A DNA stretch of 15,558 nucleotides from an uncultured Peptococcaceae bacterium (GTDB lineage Bacteria; Bacillota; Peptococcia; Peptococcales; Peptococcaceae). The position numbers and the translations under genes are program-made. The notes under the pieces were generated by a model. That model saw only the letters and a program-made list of their open reading frames with translations. It ran no database searches and was not told the DNA's origin. The stretch covers positions 1-15,558 of the forward strand of contig CABVBB010000007.1 of NCBI GenBank assembly GCA_902496505.1, read 5' to 3'. Of this stretch, positions 1-6,518 are shown one piece after another (the first letter of the stretch is position 1; each line of letters begins with the position of its first letter).

Positions 1-486
1 CCCGCGTGGGGTGCGACTTAGGATGGTATGAGGATGAGGCCGAGCGACGCGGTTTCAATCCACGCACCCGCGTGGGGTGCGACTAGGCCACATCGCCGAA
101 GCGGACCCAAGGGGAATGTTTCAATCCACGCACCCGCGTGGGGTGCGACAGCTTGGCTATCCAACAACATTTCCGTTCCAGCCGGAGTTTCAATCCACGC
201 ACCCGCGTGGGGTGCGACTGCTTTAGGTTATCGTCAATCTCCTTAGCATAAGTCGTTTCAATCCACGCACCCGCGTGGGGTGCGACCAAAACACTAAAAC
301 CTGCTGACAGTGAGCGCATAGTTTCAATCCACGCACCCGCGTGGGGTGCGACAATGTGTCAAAGTCAATAAAAAATCGCGTTGACAATGTTTCAATCCAC
401 GCACCCGCGTGGGGTGCGACGGGGGTTCCGCCCAGGTTGGGCTTATTATCAGGCGTTTCAATCCACGCACCCGCGTGGGGTGCGAC
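1..486 (-). CRISPR. Type I-C CRISPR array, leader-proximal part
   Basis: Seven full 32-bp repeats start at 52, 118, 187, 255, 321, 389 and 455. A truncated copy (last 17 bp in plus-strand reading) fills 1-17. On the plus strand the repeat begins GTTTCAATCC and ends GGGGTGCGAC; all visible copies are identical. Seven spacers of 34, 34, 37, 36, 34, 36 and 34 bp lie between them. The repeat carries a 7-bp stem (CGCACCC/GGGTGCG) around a 5-base loop. Known type I-C crRNAs carry a 5' handle ending ATTGAAAC, so the array should be transcribed leftward from the leader at 487-676, continuing the direction of the cas genes. The newest spacer should be 421-454. The perfect repeats fit a leader-proximal, active end. 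The distal end is outside the window, so total spacer number is unknown. Confidence 0.98.
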
Positions 487-495
487 GGCAGCCTG

Positions 496-524
496 TGGCA
501 GTAGGCTATCCAAGCCTATTGCCA
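496..524. repeat. Palindrome 9 bp from the first CRISPR repeat
   Basis: Arms 496-507 (TGGCAGTAGGCT) and 513-524 (AGCCTATTGCCA) are reverse complements at 11 of 12 positions around a 5-base centre. The odd pair is G501/T519. The element ends 9 bp before the array. It could be a protein-binding site for spacer integration or transcription control, or a hairpin in the leader transcript. The function is unknown; the symmetry is seen directly. Confidence 0.8.
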
Positions 525-610
525 TGAGCTGTTTTGCGAAGGGGGTATCATGGGCTTGCACGAAGCATCCTTTTTTGCCCTCTTGGCGGTTTTTTCTGTT
601 TAGAAGCAGG

Positions 611-655
611 GCTGCGAACCGCCTAGGGGATCGGTGTTCACTTGGGGTTCGCAGC
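611..655. repeat. Leader inverted repeat GCTGCGAACC / GGTTCGCAGC
   Basis: A perfect 10-bp inverted repeat, 611-620 and 646-655, is separated by 25 bp. It lies just past the cas2 stop codon and about 125 bp from the first repeat. From memory, type I-C leaders in other bacteria often carry a similar dyad with GCGAACC/GGTTCGC arms; I could not check this. It may be a conserved leader recognition element or a hairpin after cas2. There is no T-tract directly after it on the minus strand, so a simple terminator is unlikely. Confidence 0.75.
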
Positions 656-676
656 TTGGCCTTCTTGCTGTTTTGT

Positions 677-967
677 TTAGAGGATCAGGGTATCTTCCAT
701 ATCCAAGGCAGCTTTGGCGCCGATGTGTTCTACTTTGGCGCGGCCGTTTTTACCTAGGTTGTAATAGCGCAGGCTGTCTTGTTCGGGATCGATGATCGCG
801 TTGAGACTGGTTTTGAGCATTTGCAGCTGCACGGAGTCAACAACACATTCGAAGACGGAGTTCTGCACCCGCACGCCGTAATTTTGGCAGGTCTTGGCGA
901 CTTGGCGCAGGCGCTTGCGGCCAGCCTCGGTTTGGGTGGATACATCATAGGTGATGAGAATGAGCAT
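677..967 (-). CDS. cas2: CRISPR-associated protein Cas2, type I-C
   Basis: This 96-residue protein is the usual length for Cas2, the small ferredoxin-fold partner of Cas1 in the spacer-integration complex. Cas1-Cas2 inserts new spacers at the leader end of the array, and Cas2 bridges two Cas1 dimers. Visible family signatures are ITYDVST near the N-terminus (Tyr7, Asp8), the VQNSVFEC strand around residues 34-41, and DSLRYYNLG near residues 64-72. The start ATG at 967 has an AGGAGG at 975-980 with 7-nt spacing; this site overlaps the cas1 stop codon, so the two genes are closely coupled. It is the last cas gene before the leader. Confidence 0.97.
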   Translation of the reverse strand: MLILITYDVSTQTEAGRKRLRQVAKTCQNYGVRVQNSVFECVVDSVQLQMLKTSLNAIIDPEQDSLRYYNLGKNGRAKVEHIGAKAALDMEDTLIL

Positions 968-978
968 CGCGTGGCCTC

Positions 979-2013
979 CTATTTAGCGATATAGGGTGGA
1001 TAGAGGGACAAGTCGCCGCGAATGGTGCGGGCTAGGAGCATGGCTTGCGCGTAGGGCAGCAGGCCGATCTCCATTTTCTCATCGAAGATGTCATGGGTGA
1101 TGGTATCTTTTTTGCGTTCCTGCCAGCGCTTGAGAATTTTTTTGCGGCTGTCTGGCTCCAGTAAGACGGCGCCATTTTCTTTGCGGTAAAAATCCCCCGG
1201 ACCGACGATACGATCATTGATCAAGGTCAGCACGAAGCGGTCGGCCAGATAGGGGCGCAATTCTTCCATCAGATCCAAGGCCAAACTGCTGCGGCCGGGA
1301 CGGTCTCTGTGCAGAAAGCCCGCCTGGACGTCTAAACCCACTGTTTCCAGCGCCGATTGCACATCGTGCATCAAAAGGGTATACGTCCAGGACAGCAGCG
1401 CATTGACGGCATCCAAGGGTGGCCGTTTGTTGCGTCCGCGAAAAGCAAAGACATCGTGATCGACAAGAATGAGCTCGCCAAAGGCGGAGAAATACACTCG
1501 AGCGCCATTGCCTTCCCAGCCGCGGACAGTGGCAACAGTGGGGTTTTCTTCTTGCTTGATGATGCCGATCAGCTCTTCCAGCTGTTCTAGAGCCTGCAAA
1601 AATCCTTCTGTGCAGCGCTCAGCATGATCCCGCCGAAAGCGGCGGAGCACATAGCGGCAGTTGACCAGCTTGCCGATGACAAAACTGCGGGCCAAACGGC
1701 CGCTGGCAGCTTCATCGTCGCTGGCGCGGTATTGCTTTTTGCGCAGCAGGATATTGCCCCGATCCGAGCCGATAACGCGGCAGCGGAATCGGCCATGCTC
1801 GGAAAGAAAGGACAGCGCCACGCCGCGCTCCGCACAGAGTGCCATCAGCTGCGGGCTGGCTCCCTGATAACCGAAGCAGACGATACTCTCCAGATTATGG
1901 ATGGGCAAATGGTGGTCTTTTTCACCTTTGATGGAGACAACGACGTTTTCGCCTTCTTTGGATAAATAAGCCTCGGGGCTGGTCACATAAAGCGTATTGG
2001 CTAATTTCCGCAT
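979..2013 (-). CDS. cas1: CRISPR-associated endonuclease/integrase Cas1, type I-C
   Basis: This 344-residue metal-dependent integrase joins new spacers to the repeat ends. The N-terminal beta domain begins MRKLANTLYVTSPEAYLS, as in type I-C Cas1 (usual length about 340). The catalytic alpha-helical domain shows the expected metal ligands: Glu167 in RGWEGNGARVYF, His235 in GFLHRDRPGR, and Asp247/Glu250 in LALDLMEELRP. All key residues are present, so the enzyme should be active. The ATG at 2013 is preceded by an AGGAGGAG-type ribosome binding site at 2016-2023. The gene starts 10 bp after the cas4 stop and ends 11 bp before cas2, in the adaptation module cas4-cas1-cas2. Confidence 0.98.
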   Translation of the reverse strand: MRKLANTLYVTSPEAYLSKEGENVVVSIKGEKDHHLPIHNLESIVCFGYQGASPQLMALCAERGVALSFLSEHGRFRCRVIGSDRGNILLRKKQYRASDDEAASGRLARSFVIGKLVNCRYVLRRFRRDHAERCTEGFLQALEQLEELIGIIKQEENPTVATVRGWEGNGARVYFSAFGELILVDHDVFAFRGRNKRPPLDAVNALLSWTYTLLMHDVQSALETVGLDVQAGFLHRDRPGRSSLALDLMEELRPYLADRFVLTLINDRIVGPGDFYRKENGAVLLEPDSRKKILKRWQERKKDTITHDIFDEKMEIGLLPYAQAMLLARTIRGDLSLYPPYIAK

Positions 2014-2023
2014 AGCTCCTCCT

Positions 2024-2674
2024 TTATTCCATGGCCTTGGCCAGATAGCGGCGAATGGCCTGATCGTCTTTCAGCTTGGGTGCGCAGAGATCATAGAGCG
2101 AACAATTTTTGCAGCTGGCTTGATAATGGGCTGGCGGCAGCTGGCCGCTTTCCAGCCACTCATACATTTCTGCGGCCAGCGCTTTGGTTTCCTGCCGCAG
2201 CTCCTCTGTGAACTCAACATCTACGCGGTGTCTGGTCTGCCCATAATAGATCGCGCCCTCTTTGATGGTGGTCTGAAACATTTCTTCCAGACAAATCGCT
2301 TGAGCAGTGAGCTGTACCAGATCACAATGGTCTTCTTTGGGCCGGCCGTATTTGTATTCCACGGGGCGGATCTGCCAAAGTCCTTCTTCGCCGGGCAGGG
2401 TTATGCCGCTGGGACTTTGGTAGAACTCGACCACATCGCTGATGCCGGTGAGCTCCAGCTGGTGCGACACCAAGGGCATGGCCCGTGAAATGCGCACCTG
2501 ACCGCGGCTCTGGACGAAGAACGGGTCGTCCGCCCGCTCGTGCATCTGGCCGCCGCCAAAGGTACGTGTATTCTCCGCCCAGACACCTTCTAAATGAATG
2601 AGCGCCCATTGCCGTTTGCAGTAGCTGAAATGCTGGATACCGGAGAGCATCAAATAGTCGTCTGTATCTCTCAT
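2024..2674 (-). CDS. cas4: CRISPR-associated exonuclease Cas4, type I-C
   Basis: This 216-residue RecB-family nuclease has an iron-sulfur cluster. In type I-C, Cas4 associates with Cas1 and trims prespacers so that spacers come from targets with the right PAM (5'-TTC in known I-C systems). Cluster ligands visible are Cys19 and the C-terminal trio Cys188, Cys191 and Cys197 (ASCKNCSLYDLC). Nuclease residues are His45 in GGQMHERA, Asp80 in GISDVV, and Glu106/Lys108 in PVEYKYG, followed by the QLTAQA helix. Every expected residue is present. The ATG overlaps the cas7 stop codon in an ATGA (2671-2674), giving translational coupling. Confidence 0.98.
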   Translation of the reverse strand: MRDTDDYLMLSGIQHFSYCKRQWALIHLEGVWAENTRTFGGGQMHERADDPFFVQSRGQVRISRAMPLVSHQLELTGISDVVEFYQSPSGITLPGEEGLWQIRPVEYKYGRPKEDHCDLVQLTAQAICLEEMFQTTIKEGAIYYGQTRHRVDVEFTEELRQETKALAAEMYEWLESGQLPPAHYQASCKNCSLYDLCAPKLKDDQAIRRYLAKAME

Positions 2675-3534
2675 AACATTTCTATCAATGTCACGCCCTG
2701 CGGCAAATTGTCTTGATCGATGGTGACGTCATAATCGCTGTAGCTGCGGGCAGGCTTATCGGTGCGGCGTTTGACCTGGATACGGTCAAAGAGCAGATGG
2801 GAAGGCGCATTGCCCAGCTCGCTGTCATGCTTGAAAACGATCAGCTTGCGGGTGGCCATCTTGCCGCGGGCTGCACTGTGATCGTGCTCAAAAAGATTGA
2901 TCAGGCTTTCCCATAAAAGGGCCAAGTCTTCATCGGAAAAGCCGGTGCTCTTGCGCGCCAGATTGGCAGATACATACCCTTCTACCCGATAAAGGCCATA
3001 GGGTACGACCTGTTTGCGGCCCATTTCGTGATCTTTTTTCTCTTTATCTTCTTCTGTGGTGACAGTCACGCGGGTAATGGTGAGCTCCTGCGGGATGATT
3101 GGATCGATGCTGCGGGCAAAATTGATCTGCACAGGCCCGCGGACTTGACCGCAGTTGACCTTAGTGGACATGACTGCGCCAAAGGTGCGCACATCGTAAA
3201 AATTCTGGCACATGAAACCGGTGAGCTTCTGTGCGGTCTGCACATCTTTGGGCAGATCTTTGCTGGGTTCCAATTCGTTAGCCAGATAGGCTTTTTTGTG
3301 TTGGGCATTGAGCGGCACGCCATCTTTGACGTAGATCTCATAACCGCTCTGTCCTTCGCGGGTGATCTCAACATAATTACGGATCTTGCGCTTGATACAG
3401 ACGTCCGTGACCAGACCGTGGCCCGTCTCTGGATCGATGCGGGGCATATTGCCTGCGTCTGGGTCGCCGTTGGGATTGCCGTTTTCTACATCGAACAACA
3501 TGACGAATTCATAGCGATTAGCGATTGCTGTCAT
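2671..3534 (-). CDS. cas7: Cas7/Csd2, type I-C backbone subunit
   Basis: This RAMP-fold protein forms the helical backbone that wraps the crRNA in the type I-C Cascade; known complexes carry about seven copies. The family signature near the N-terminus is clear: MLFDVENGNPNGDPDAG, then MPRIDPETG and GLVTDVCIKRKIRNYVE. I place the start at 3534 (MTAIANRYEF, 287 residues) rather than at 3543, because the AAAGGA at 3544-3549 lies 9 nt before 3534 but directly against 3543. The start lies inside the 3' end of cas8c (17-bp overlap), and the stop overlaps the cas4 start, so all three are translationally coupled. Confidence 0.97.
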   Translation of the reverse strand: MTAIANRYEFVMLFDVENGNPNGDPDAGNMPRIDPETGHGLVTDVCIKRKIRNYVEITREGQSGYEIYVKDGVPLNAQHKKAYLANELEPSKDLPKDVQTAQKLTGFMCQNFYDVRTFGAVMSTKVNCGQVRGPVQINFARSIDPIIPQELTITRVTVTTEEDKEKKDHEMGRKQVVPYGLYRVEGYVSANLARKSTGFSDEDLALLWESLINLFEHDHSAARGKMATRKLIVFKHDSELGNAPSHLLFDRIQVKRRTDKPARSYSDYDVTIDQDNLPQGVTLIEML

Positions 3535-3898
3535 GATCTTCATCCTTTCTCTCTGCCTTGTCCTTATTGGGGGTGAACAAAGCCTGTCTCTGGTGATAGT
3601 AGCCTAATATGAACCGTCCCTGCTCCTCCATATCCAGGGTTTTGGGCAGCTCATCGATGCGATTCAAGATATCTTCCAAAAGCTTGTCTTTGCGGTACGT
3701 ATCGCCGCTTTTAGCTAAGTGGTGCTGCGCCAGACCCAGCAAACGGCCAAATACCGCTGCCGGCGTGGCGGAAGCGCTCTGAAAATATTTCTCGCGGATA
3801 TTAGCGGCACCGTTGGCATCCTTTTGGATCGCTTCCAGCACGGCAAAAGCGCGGCCCAGCTGATAGCCGATGCTTTGGCTCTCTTCATTTAAGCTCAC
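3518..3898 (-). CDS. cas11c: Cas11c small subunit from an internal start in cas8c
   Basis: Published work on type I-C and related systems showed that the small Cascade subunit Cas11 is made by internal translation of the 3' part of the large-subunit gene. Here a GTG at 3896-3898 is codon 481 of cas8c, in frame. It follows AAGGAGGAG (3905-3913), as strong as any ribosome binding site in the window, with the AGGAGG core 8 nt from the GTG. The product begins (M)SLNEESQSIGYQLGRAF, ends with the cas8c stop and is 126 residues, mostly predicted helical, close to the roughly 120 residues known for Cas11c. It would line the belly of Cascade and stabilise the opened target DNA. The signal is seen directly; translation is inferred. 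Confidence 0.82.
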   Translation of the reverse strand: MSLNEESQSIGYQLGRAFAVLEAIQKDANGAANIREKYFQSASATPAAVFGRLLGLAQHHLAKSGDTYRKDKLLEDILNRIDELPKTLDMEEQGRFILGYYHQRQALFTPNKDKAERKDEDHDSNR

Positions 3899-5338
3899 AG
3901 TGATCTCCTCCTTGTGGTCTCCTAAGATGCGGCTTTTGCGGTTCAAATAAGCTTTGAGCATGGCCGCGCGAATATAAAATGTCCGATTGTTCTTCCAAGC
4001 GTCTTTGTCCTCTTCCAAAGGGCGGCCGCACTCTGCCCGCAGACGGCTGAGCATAGCCTGATAGAGTCCCTGCGGATAAGGGCCATTCTCCATGACTGCG
4101 GTGAACAGGCCATTTTCCAGCGTATTGGGTACATTGTCCACCTTGCCCAGGGCAGCTGAGGCCTTCAAAATATCGCTTAGCGACGGCGGCAGCATTTTGG
4201 CAAAGGGTGCGACCAGAGCCATATCCTTTTGGTGGGCTTCCAAATGGCGGACAAAATGGCCAAAGGTATCGGTATACCAAAAACGTATAGAAAGTCTGGC
4301 TACATTGGGTGCCAGCCCCAGGATATAGACCTTGGTTTCCGTATGCGCCGCCAAAAATGCCTCATCCACATAAAGTCCCTGCTGGCTGCGCTTGAGCACA
4401 TTGGCCGTACGGCCAGCGCTTTCTTGATCCAGCACTGCGCCGCTCTCGTCCTCGTCTTCCTCGAATCCGGCCAAGTACGCCCGCAGGGTATCATCGATCT
4501 GGCCGCCGATCTCCCGCTCATTCCAGAAAACGCAGGTGGCATCGCCGATGAAGAGACGATTCTTAGGCGATCTCAAGAGCATATTGAGCGCTGTGGTGTA
4601 TTCAAACATAGCCTGTTCAGACACCGGGCTGTTGTAGCTTTGGCTTTTGCCATAGGACTCCACGGCCTTAAAATTGAATCCGGCAATAGTCGCGCCGGTG
4701 GTATTGCTGCCGCGCACCCCTTTAATCAGCGTATGGGTCCGGGCGATGGGCACATTTTCCGCACCGCTCAAAAGACACGTACCGCGCACAACCTCACCAT
4801 CGCCTGCGCTCGCCAGCCGCTCCTTCAGACGCTGGGCGATGAGCGGCCGCTCATGCAGATACGCTCGGTCGCCGCTCAGGCGAAAAGCCAGATTGCGTCC
4901 GCTGGCAAAGACATCCTCCGGCACCTTGTCCAATTGCAATTCCCCTGCCTGGGCCAAGGTCAAAAAGTGCAGCATCGCCTGCGCGCCCTCGTCTGCCAGA
5001 TCAGATAGCAGCGCCTGATGCTGCGCTGCAGCGTTTTCCAAACTGCTCGGCGTCTCCATCCACTGGCCTTTGCTCAGCTCTTTGCCGAAGAAATATTTGC
5101 TCTTATCGCAAAATACATACGCCGGCGGATTCTTGCCCGAGCGGCCTTTTTGCTCCGGCACCAGGATGCGCTTGCCCTTTTTGCCATTGCGCAGATCATA
5201 CACTGCCGCGATCTGCCCATCCGGACGAAGCTCAATTTCAAACCAGATCTCCACCATAGACTGACCAAGAGGCGCCACCTCAAACTGTTCATCGGCTGCC
5301 ATCAGCTGGTAGCATTGCTGCAAAGACTGCAAGATCAT
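3518..5338 (-). CDS. cas8c: Cas8c/Csd1, type I-C large subunit
   Basis: This 606-residue protein is the large Cascade subunit, which recognises the PAM and helps open the target DNA. The length matches the Csd1 family (about 600). Typical stretches are visible: VRGSNTTGATIAGFNFKAV near residues 208-226, SYGKSQSYNSPVSE following it, and FWYTDTFGHF in the second half. No catalytic motif is expected. The ATG at 5338 overlaps the cas5 stop codon (ATGA, 5335-5338). The C-terminal 126 codons should also be translated separately as Cas11c from an internal start at 3898. The charged tail ends KAERKDEDHDSNR and overlaps the cas7 start. Confidence 0.97.
   Translation of the reverse strand: MILQSLQQCYQLMAADEQFEVAPLGQSMVEIWFEIELRPDGQIAAVYDLRNGKKGKRILVPEQKGRSGKNPPAYVFCDKSKYFFGKELSKGQWMETPSSLENAAAQHQALLSDLADEGAQAMLHFLTLAQAGELQLDKVPEDVFASGRNLAFRLSGDRAYLHERPLIAQRLKERLASAGDGEVVRGTCLLSGAENVPIARTHTLIKGVRGSNTTGATIAGFNFKAVESYGKSQSYNSPVSEQAMFEYTTALNMLLRSPKNRLFIGDATCVFWNEREIGGQIDDTLRAYLAGFEEDEDESGAVLDQESAGRTANVLKRSQQGLYVDEAFLAAHTETKVYILGLAPNVARLSIRFWYTDTFGHFVRHLEAHQKDMALVAPFAKMLPPSLSDILKASAALGKVDNVPNTLENGLFTAVMENGPYPQGLYQAMLSRLRAECGRPLEEDKDAWKNNRTFYIRAAMLKAYLNRKSRILGDHKEEITVSLNEESQSIGYQLGRAFAVLEAIQKDANGAANIREKYFQSASATPAAVFGRLLGLAQHHLAKSGDTYRKDKLLEDILNRIDELPKTLDMEEQGRFILGYYHQRQALFTPNKDKAERKDEDHDSNR
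3905..3913 (-). promoter_or_regulatory. Internal ribosome binding site for Cas11c
   Basis: The minus strand reads AAGGAGGAG inside the cas8c coding sequence (codons for Lys-Glu-Glu), followed 6 nt later by an in-frame GTG. A near-perfect anti-Shine-Dalgarno match at this spacing, placed where other type I-C cas8 genes restart translation, sets the Cas11c start. Confidence 0.8.
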
Positions 5339-5997
5339 AGCTGCACCTTCTTTTTGACTTCCTCAGGGATACGCAGCACGCCTTCTTCCAGCTGCGCACG
5401 AAAAAAGACCGGCTGATCATCATGTCCATAATCCAGATCATAGAGCATATAGCCCAGATCCTTGGTCAGGGCGATGGGCTTATAGTCTGGCTCACCCACT
5501 TCGATCAAGCGGAAGTGCGCCGGAAACTCCCGACAGCCCAGATACGGCTGCATATAGCACTGCCCCTTGCGCGCCCTGCGCATAAATATATCGTGATGCT
5601 TGGCCTCATTGTCTCTTTCGCCAGCACGGTCGGTGAGCTCAAAATGCGCCTTGATCACATAAGCCACATCTTTGAGCACCAGCGCCGCCCGCTGCTGCCG
5701 TTCCTCACTGCTGCTGGCATTCAGGTAGATCGCCTGTCCCGTTTTCATCGCCTGATTGACTTCCCGATCCGTGATCTTGCTCTTCACTTCATTACGGCGA
5801 ATATTAGAAAACTTGATCTCATTAAGCACCCAGATCTCGTCCACCACCCAGCGAATAGCCGGTTTCCAGTGGATCGCTTCCAATATCCCCCGCGCTGCTG
5901 AGGGCGTCATCACATCGTAGCTCACCCGCTCCGCCTTCATCTCCGGACGCGTGAACAGGGCATAATCTCCCCAGACGCACAGTGTACATCCATACAT
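5335..5997 (-). CDS. cas5c: Cas5c (Cas5d), type I-C crRNA-processing endonuclease
   Basis: Type I-C lacks Cas6; Cas5 itself cuts the pre-crRNA in the repeat and then caps the 5' handle in Cascade. I place the start at 5997 (MYGCTLCVWGDYALFTRPEM, 220 residues), because AGGAG at 6008-6012 precedes it by 10 nt. A longer frame reaches 6051 but its extra 18 residues have no ribosome binding site and run into the promoter. Family stretches include RVSYDVMTPSAARGILEAI (residues 24-42), KHHDIFMRRARKGQC (133-147) and PYLGCREFP. The Lys-His of KHH is my candidate for the Lys-His pair reported as catalytic in Bacillus halodurans Cas5d. His43 in AIHWKP sits where I recall Tyr being common. It is the first gene of the cas5-cas2 transcript. 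Confidence 0.95.
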   Translation of the reverse strand: MYGCTLCVWGDYALFTRPEMKAERVSYDVMTPSAARGILEAIHWKPAIRWVVDEIWVLNEIKFSNIRRNEVKSKITDREVNQAMKTGQAIYLNASSSEERQQRAALVLKDVAYVIKAHFELTDRAGERDNEAKHHDIFMRRARKGQCYMQPYLGCREFPAHFRLIEVGEPDYKPIALTKDLGYMLYDLDYGHDDQPVFFRAQLEEGVLRIPEEVKKKVQL

Positions 5998-6021
5998 TGG
6001 CCTCACACTCCTTTCAAGAAA

Positions 6022-6050
6022 AGTATACCAGTTTATAAAGCCTTTGACCA
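6022..6050 (-). promoter_or_regulatory. Probable promoter of the cas5-cas2 operon
   Basis: On the minus strand, TGGTCA (6045-6050) and TATACT (6022-6027) are separated by 17 bp, and the -10 box is preceded by TG at the extended -10 position. Transcription would start near 6015, giving a very short leader containing the cas5 ribosome binding site. The site fits a sigma-70-type promoter; it is inferred from sequence only. Confidence 0.6.
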
Positions 6051-6058
6051 CCTCTATC

Positions 6059-6087
6059 TTGACCTATATTCGGACTTGCTGCATACT
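6059..6087 (+). promoter_or_regulatory. Probable promoter of the plus-strand gene at 6128
   Basis: TTGACC (6059-6064) and CATACT (6082-6087) are separated by 17 bp upstream of the only plus-strand gene. A second TTGACC at 6044-6049 with TATATT at 6065-6070 (15-bp spacing) is a weaker alternative; its -35 box would overlap that of the divergent cas5 promoter. Confidence 0.5.
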
Positions 6088-6127
6088 TATTTTAGCAACT
6101 ATCCGTTATTTAAGGAGGTCTATTTAT

Positions 6128-6463
6128 ATGGCTTATTGCACCCGACACTGTAAAGGCGGCTGTTATTATGAATTTCAGCGCGGTAATTATGATCATGGGG
6201 AGCCCAAACACTGGCAGGCGGATTCTCTCTTCATGCATGATGATATCTTTTGGCATCTTAAACTTTACCCGGTCATCACGCAAGTCCTTCCCCATTTTAA
6301 TCCTTACGGCCCAACTGTTGTCAACGCGCAGCAATGGGTGGAGATCAAGCAGCTGATCAACACCCAAGGCACTCCAGCGGCTCAAGCGGCTCTCTTGGAA
6401 TTATCCCCTTGGGTGGAAGAATGCTTACAAACAGAAGATCATTTCTCTATCCTAGGCCCTTGA
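6128..6463 (+). CDS. Small Cys-rich protein of unknown function inside the cas locus
   Basis: I do not recognise a characterised family. The start ATG at 6128 follows AGGAGG (6113-6118) with 9-nt spacing, and a candidate promoter and a strong terminator flank it, so this is a real, separately transcribed gene. The 111-residue product begins MAYCTRHCKGGCYYEF, with Cys4, Cys8 and Cys12 evenly spaced (C-x3-C-x3-C), which could bind metal. The middle (FWHLKLYPVITQVLPHFNPYGP, shown here only as its conserved-looking core VLPHFNPYGPT) is followed by QQWVEIKQL, and it ends EDHFSILGP. I vaguely recall uncharacterised short proteins ending in a similar F-x-ILG tail. There is no signal peptide or membrane segment. 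It sits divergently between cas5 and cas3. A CRISPR regulator, accessory factor or unrelated passenger are all possible. Confidence 0.8.
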   Translation: MAYCTRHCKGGCYYEFQRGNYDHGEPKHWQADSLFMHDDIFWHLKLYPVITQVLPHFNPYGPTVVNAQQWVEIKQLINTQGTPAAQAALLELSPWVEECLQTEDHFSILGP

Positions 6464-6480
6464 AGCGTCACCATATCATA

Positions 6481-6513
6481 AAGAGACAAGACTTTCGCAG
6501 TCTTGTCTCTTTT
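6481..6513. terminator. Strong hairpin terminator, likely bidirectional
   Basis: A perfect 13-bp stem (6481-6493 with 6499-6511) encloses the loop TTCGC. On the plus strand it runs into TTTT (6510-6513), ending the gene at 6128-6463. On the minus strand it lies just after the cas3 stop and is followed by CTCTTTAT, so it should also end much cas3 transcription before cas5. Confidence 0.88.
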
Positions 6514-6518
6514 GCATC

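Larger units (their letters stand above)
487..676 (-). promoter_or_regulatory. CRISPR leader between cas2 and the array
   Basis: These 190 bp lie between the cas2 stop codon and the first repeat and hold no credible gene. In type I-C loci this is where the leader sits: it drives array transcription and guides Cas4-Cas1-Cas2 to insert spacers at the first repeat. Read on the minus strand it contains two A-tracts (near 569-574 and 591-596) and two inverted repeats listed separately. I could not find a convincing -35/-10 pair. Its role as leader is inferred from position and repeat orientation. Confidence 0.85.

Noticed and set aside
155..513. A 10-bp match (GGCTATCCAA) between the third visible spacer (155-164) and the leader (504-513)
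   Set aside because: Ten bases shared between stretches of this length is near what chance allows, and the match does not extend, so I do not call it self-targeting.
28..757. Open frames on both strands across the CRISPR array, encoding repeated VSIHAPAWGAT or SHPTRVRGLK units
   Set aside because: They are translations of the 32-bp repeat; the repetition comes from the array, with no ribosome binding sites.
5998..6051. Longer N-terminus for Cas5 starting at 6051
   Set aside because: It lacks a ribosome binding site and runs through the promoter; the start at 5997 has a good site and a normal family N-terminus.
6044..6127. Longer N-terminus for the plus-strand gene starting at 6044
   Set aside because: The region holds the promoter boxes and the AGGAGG that serves the ATG at 6128.
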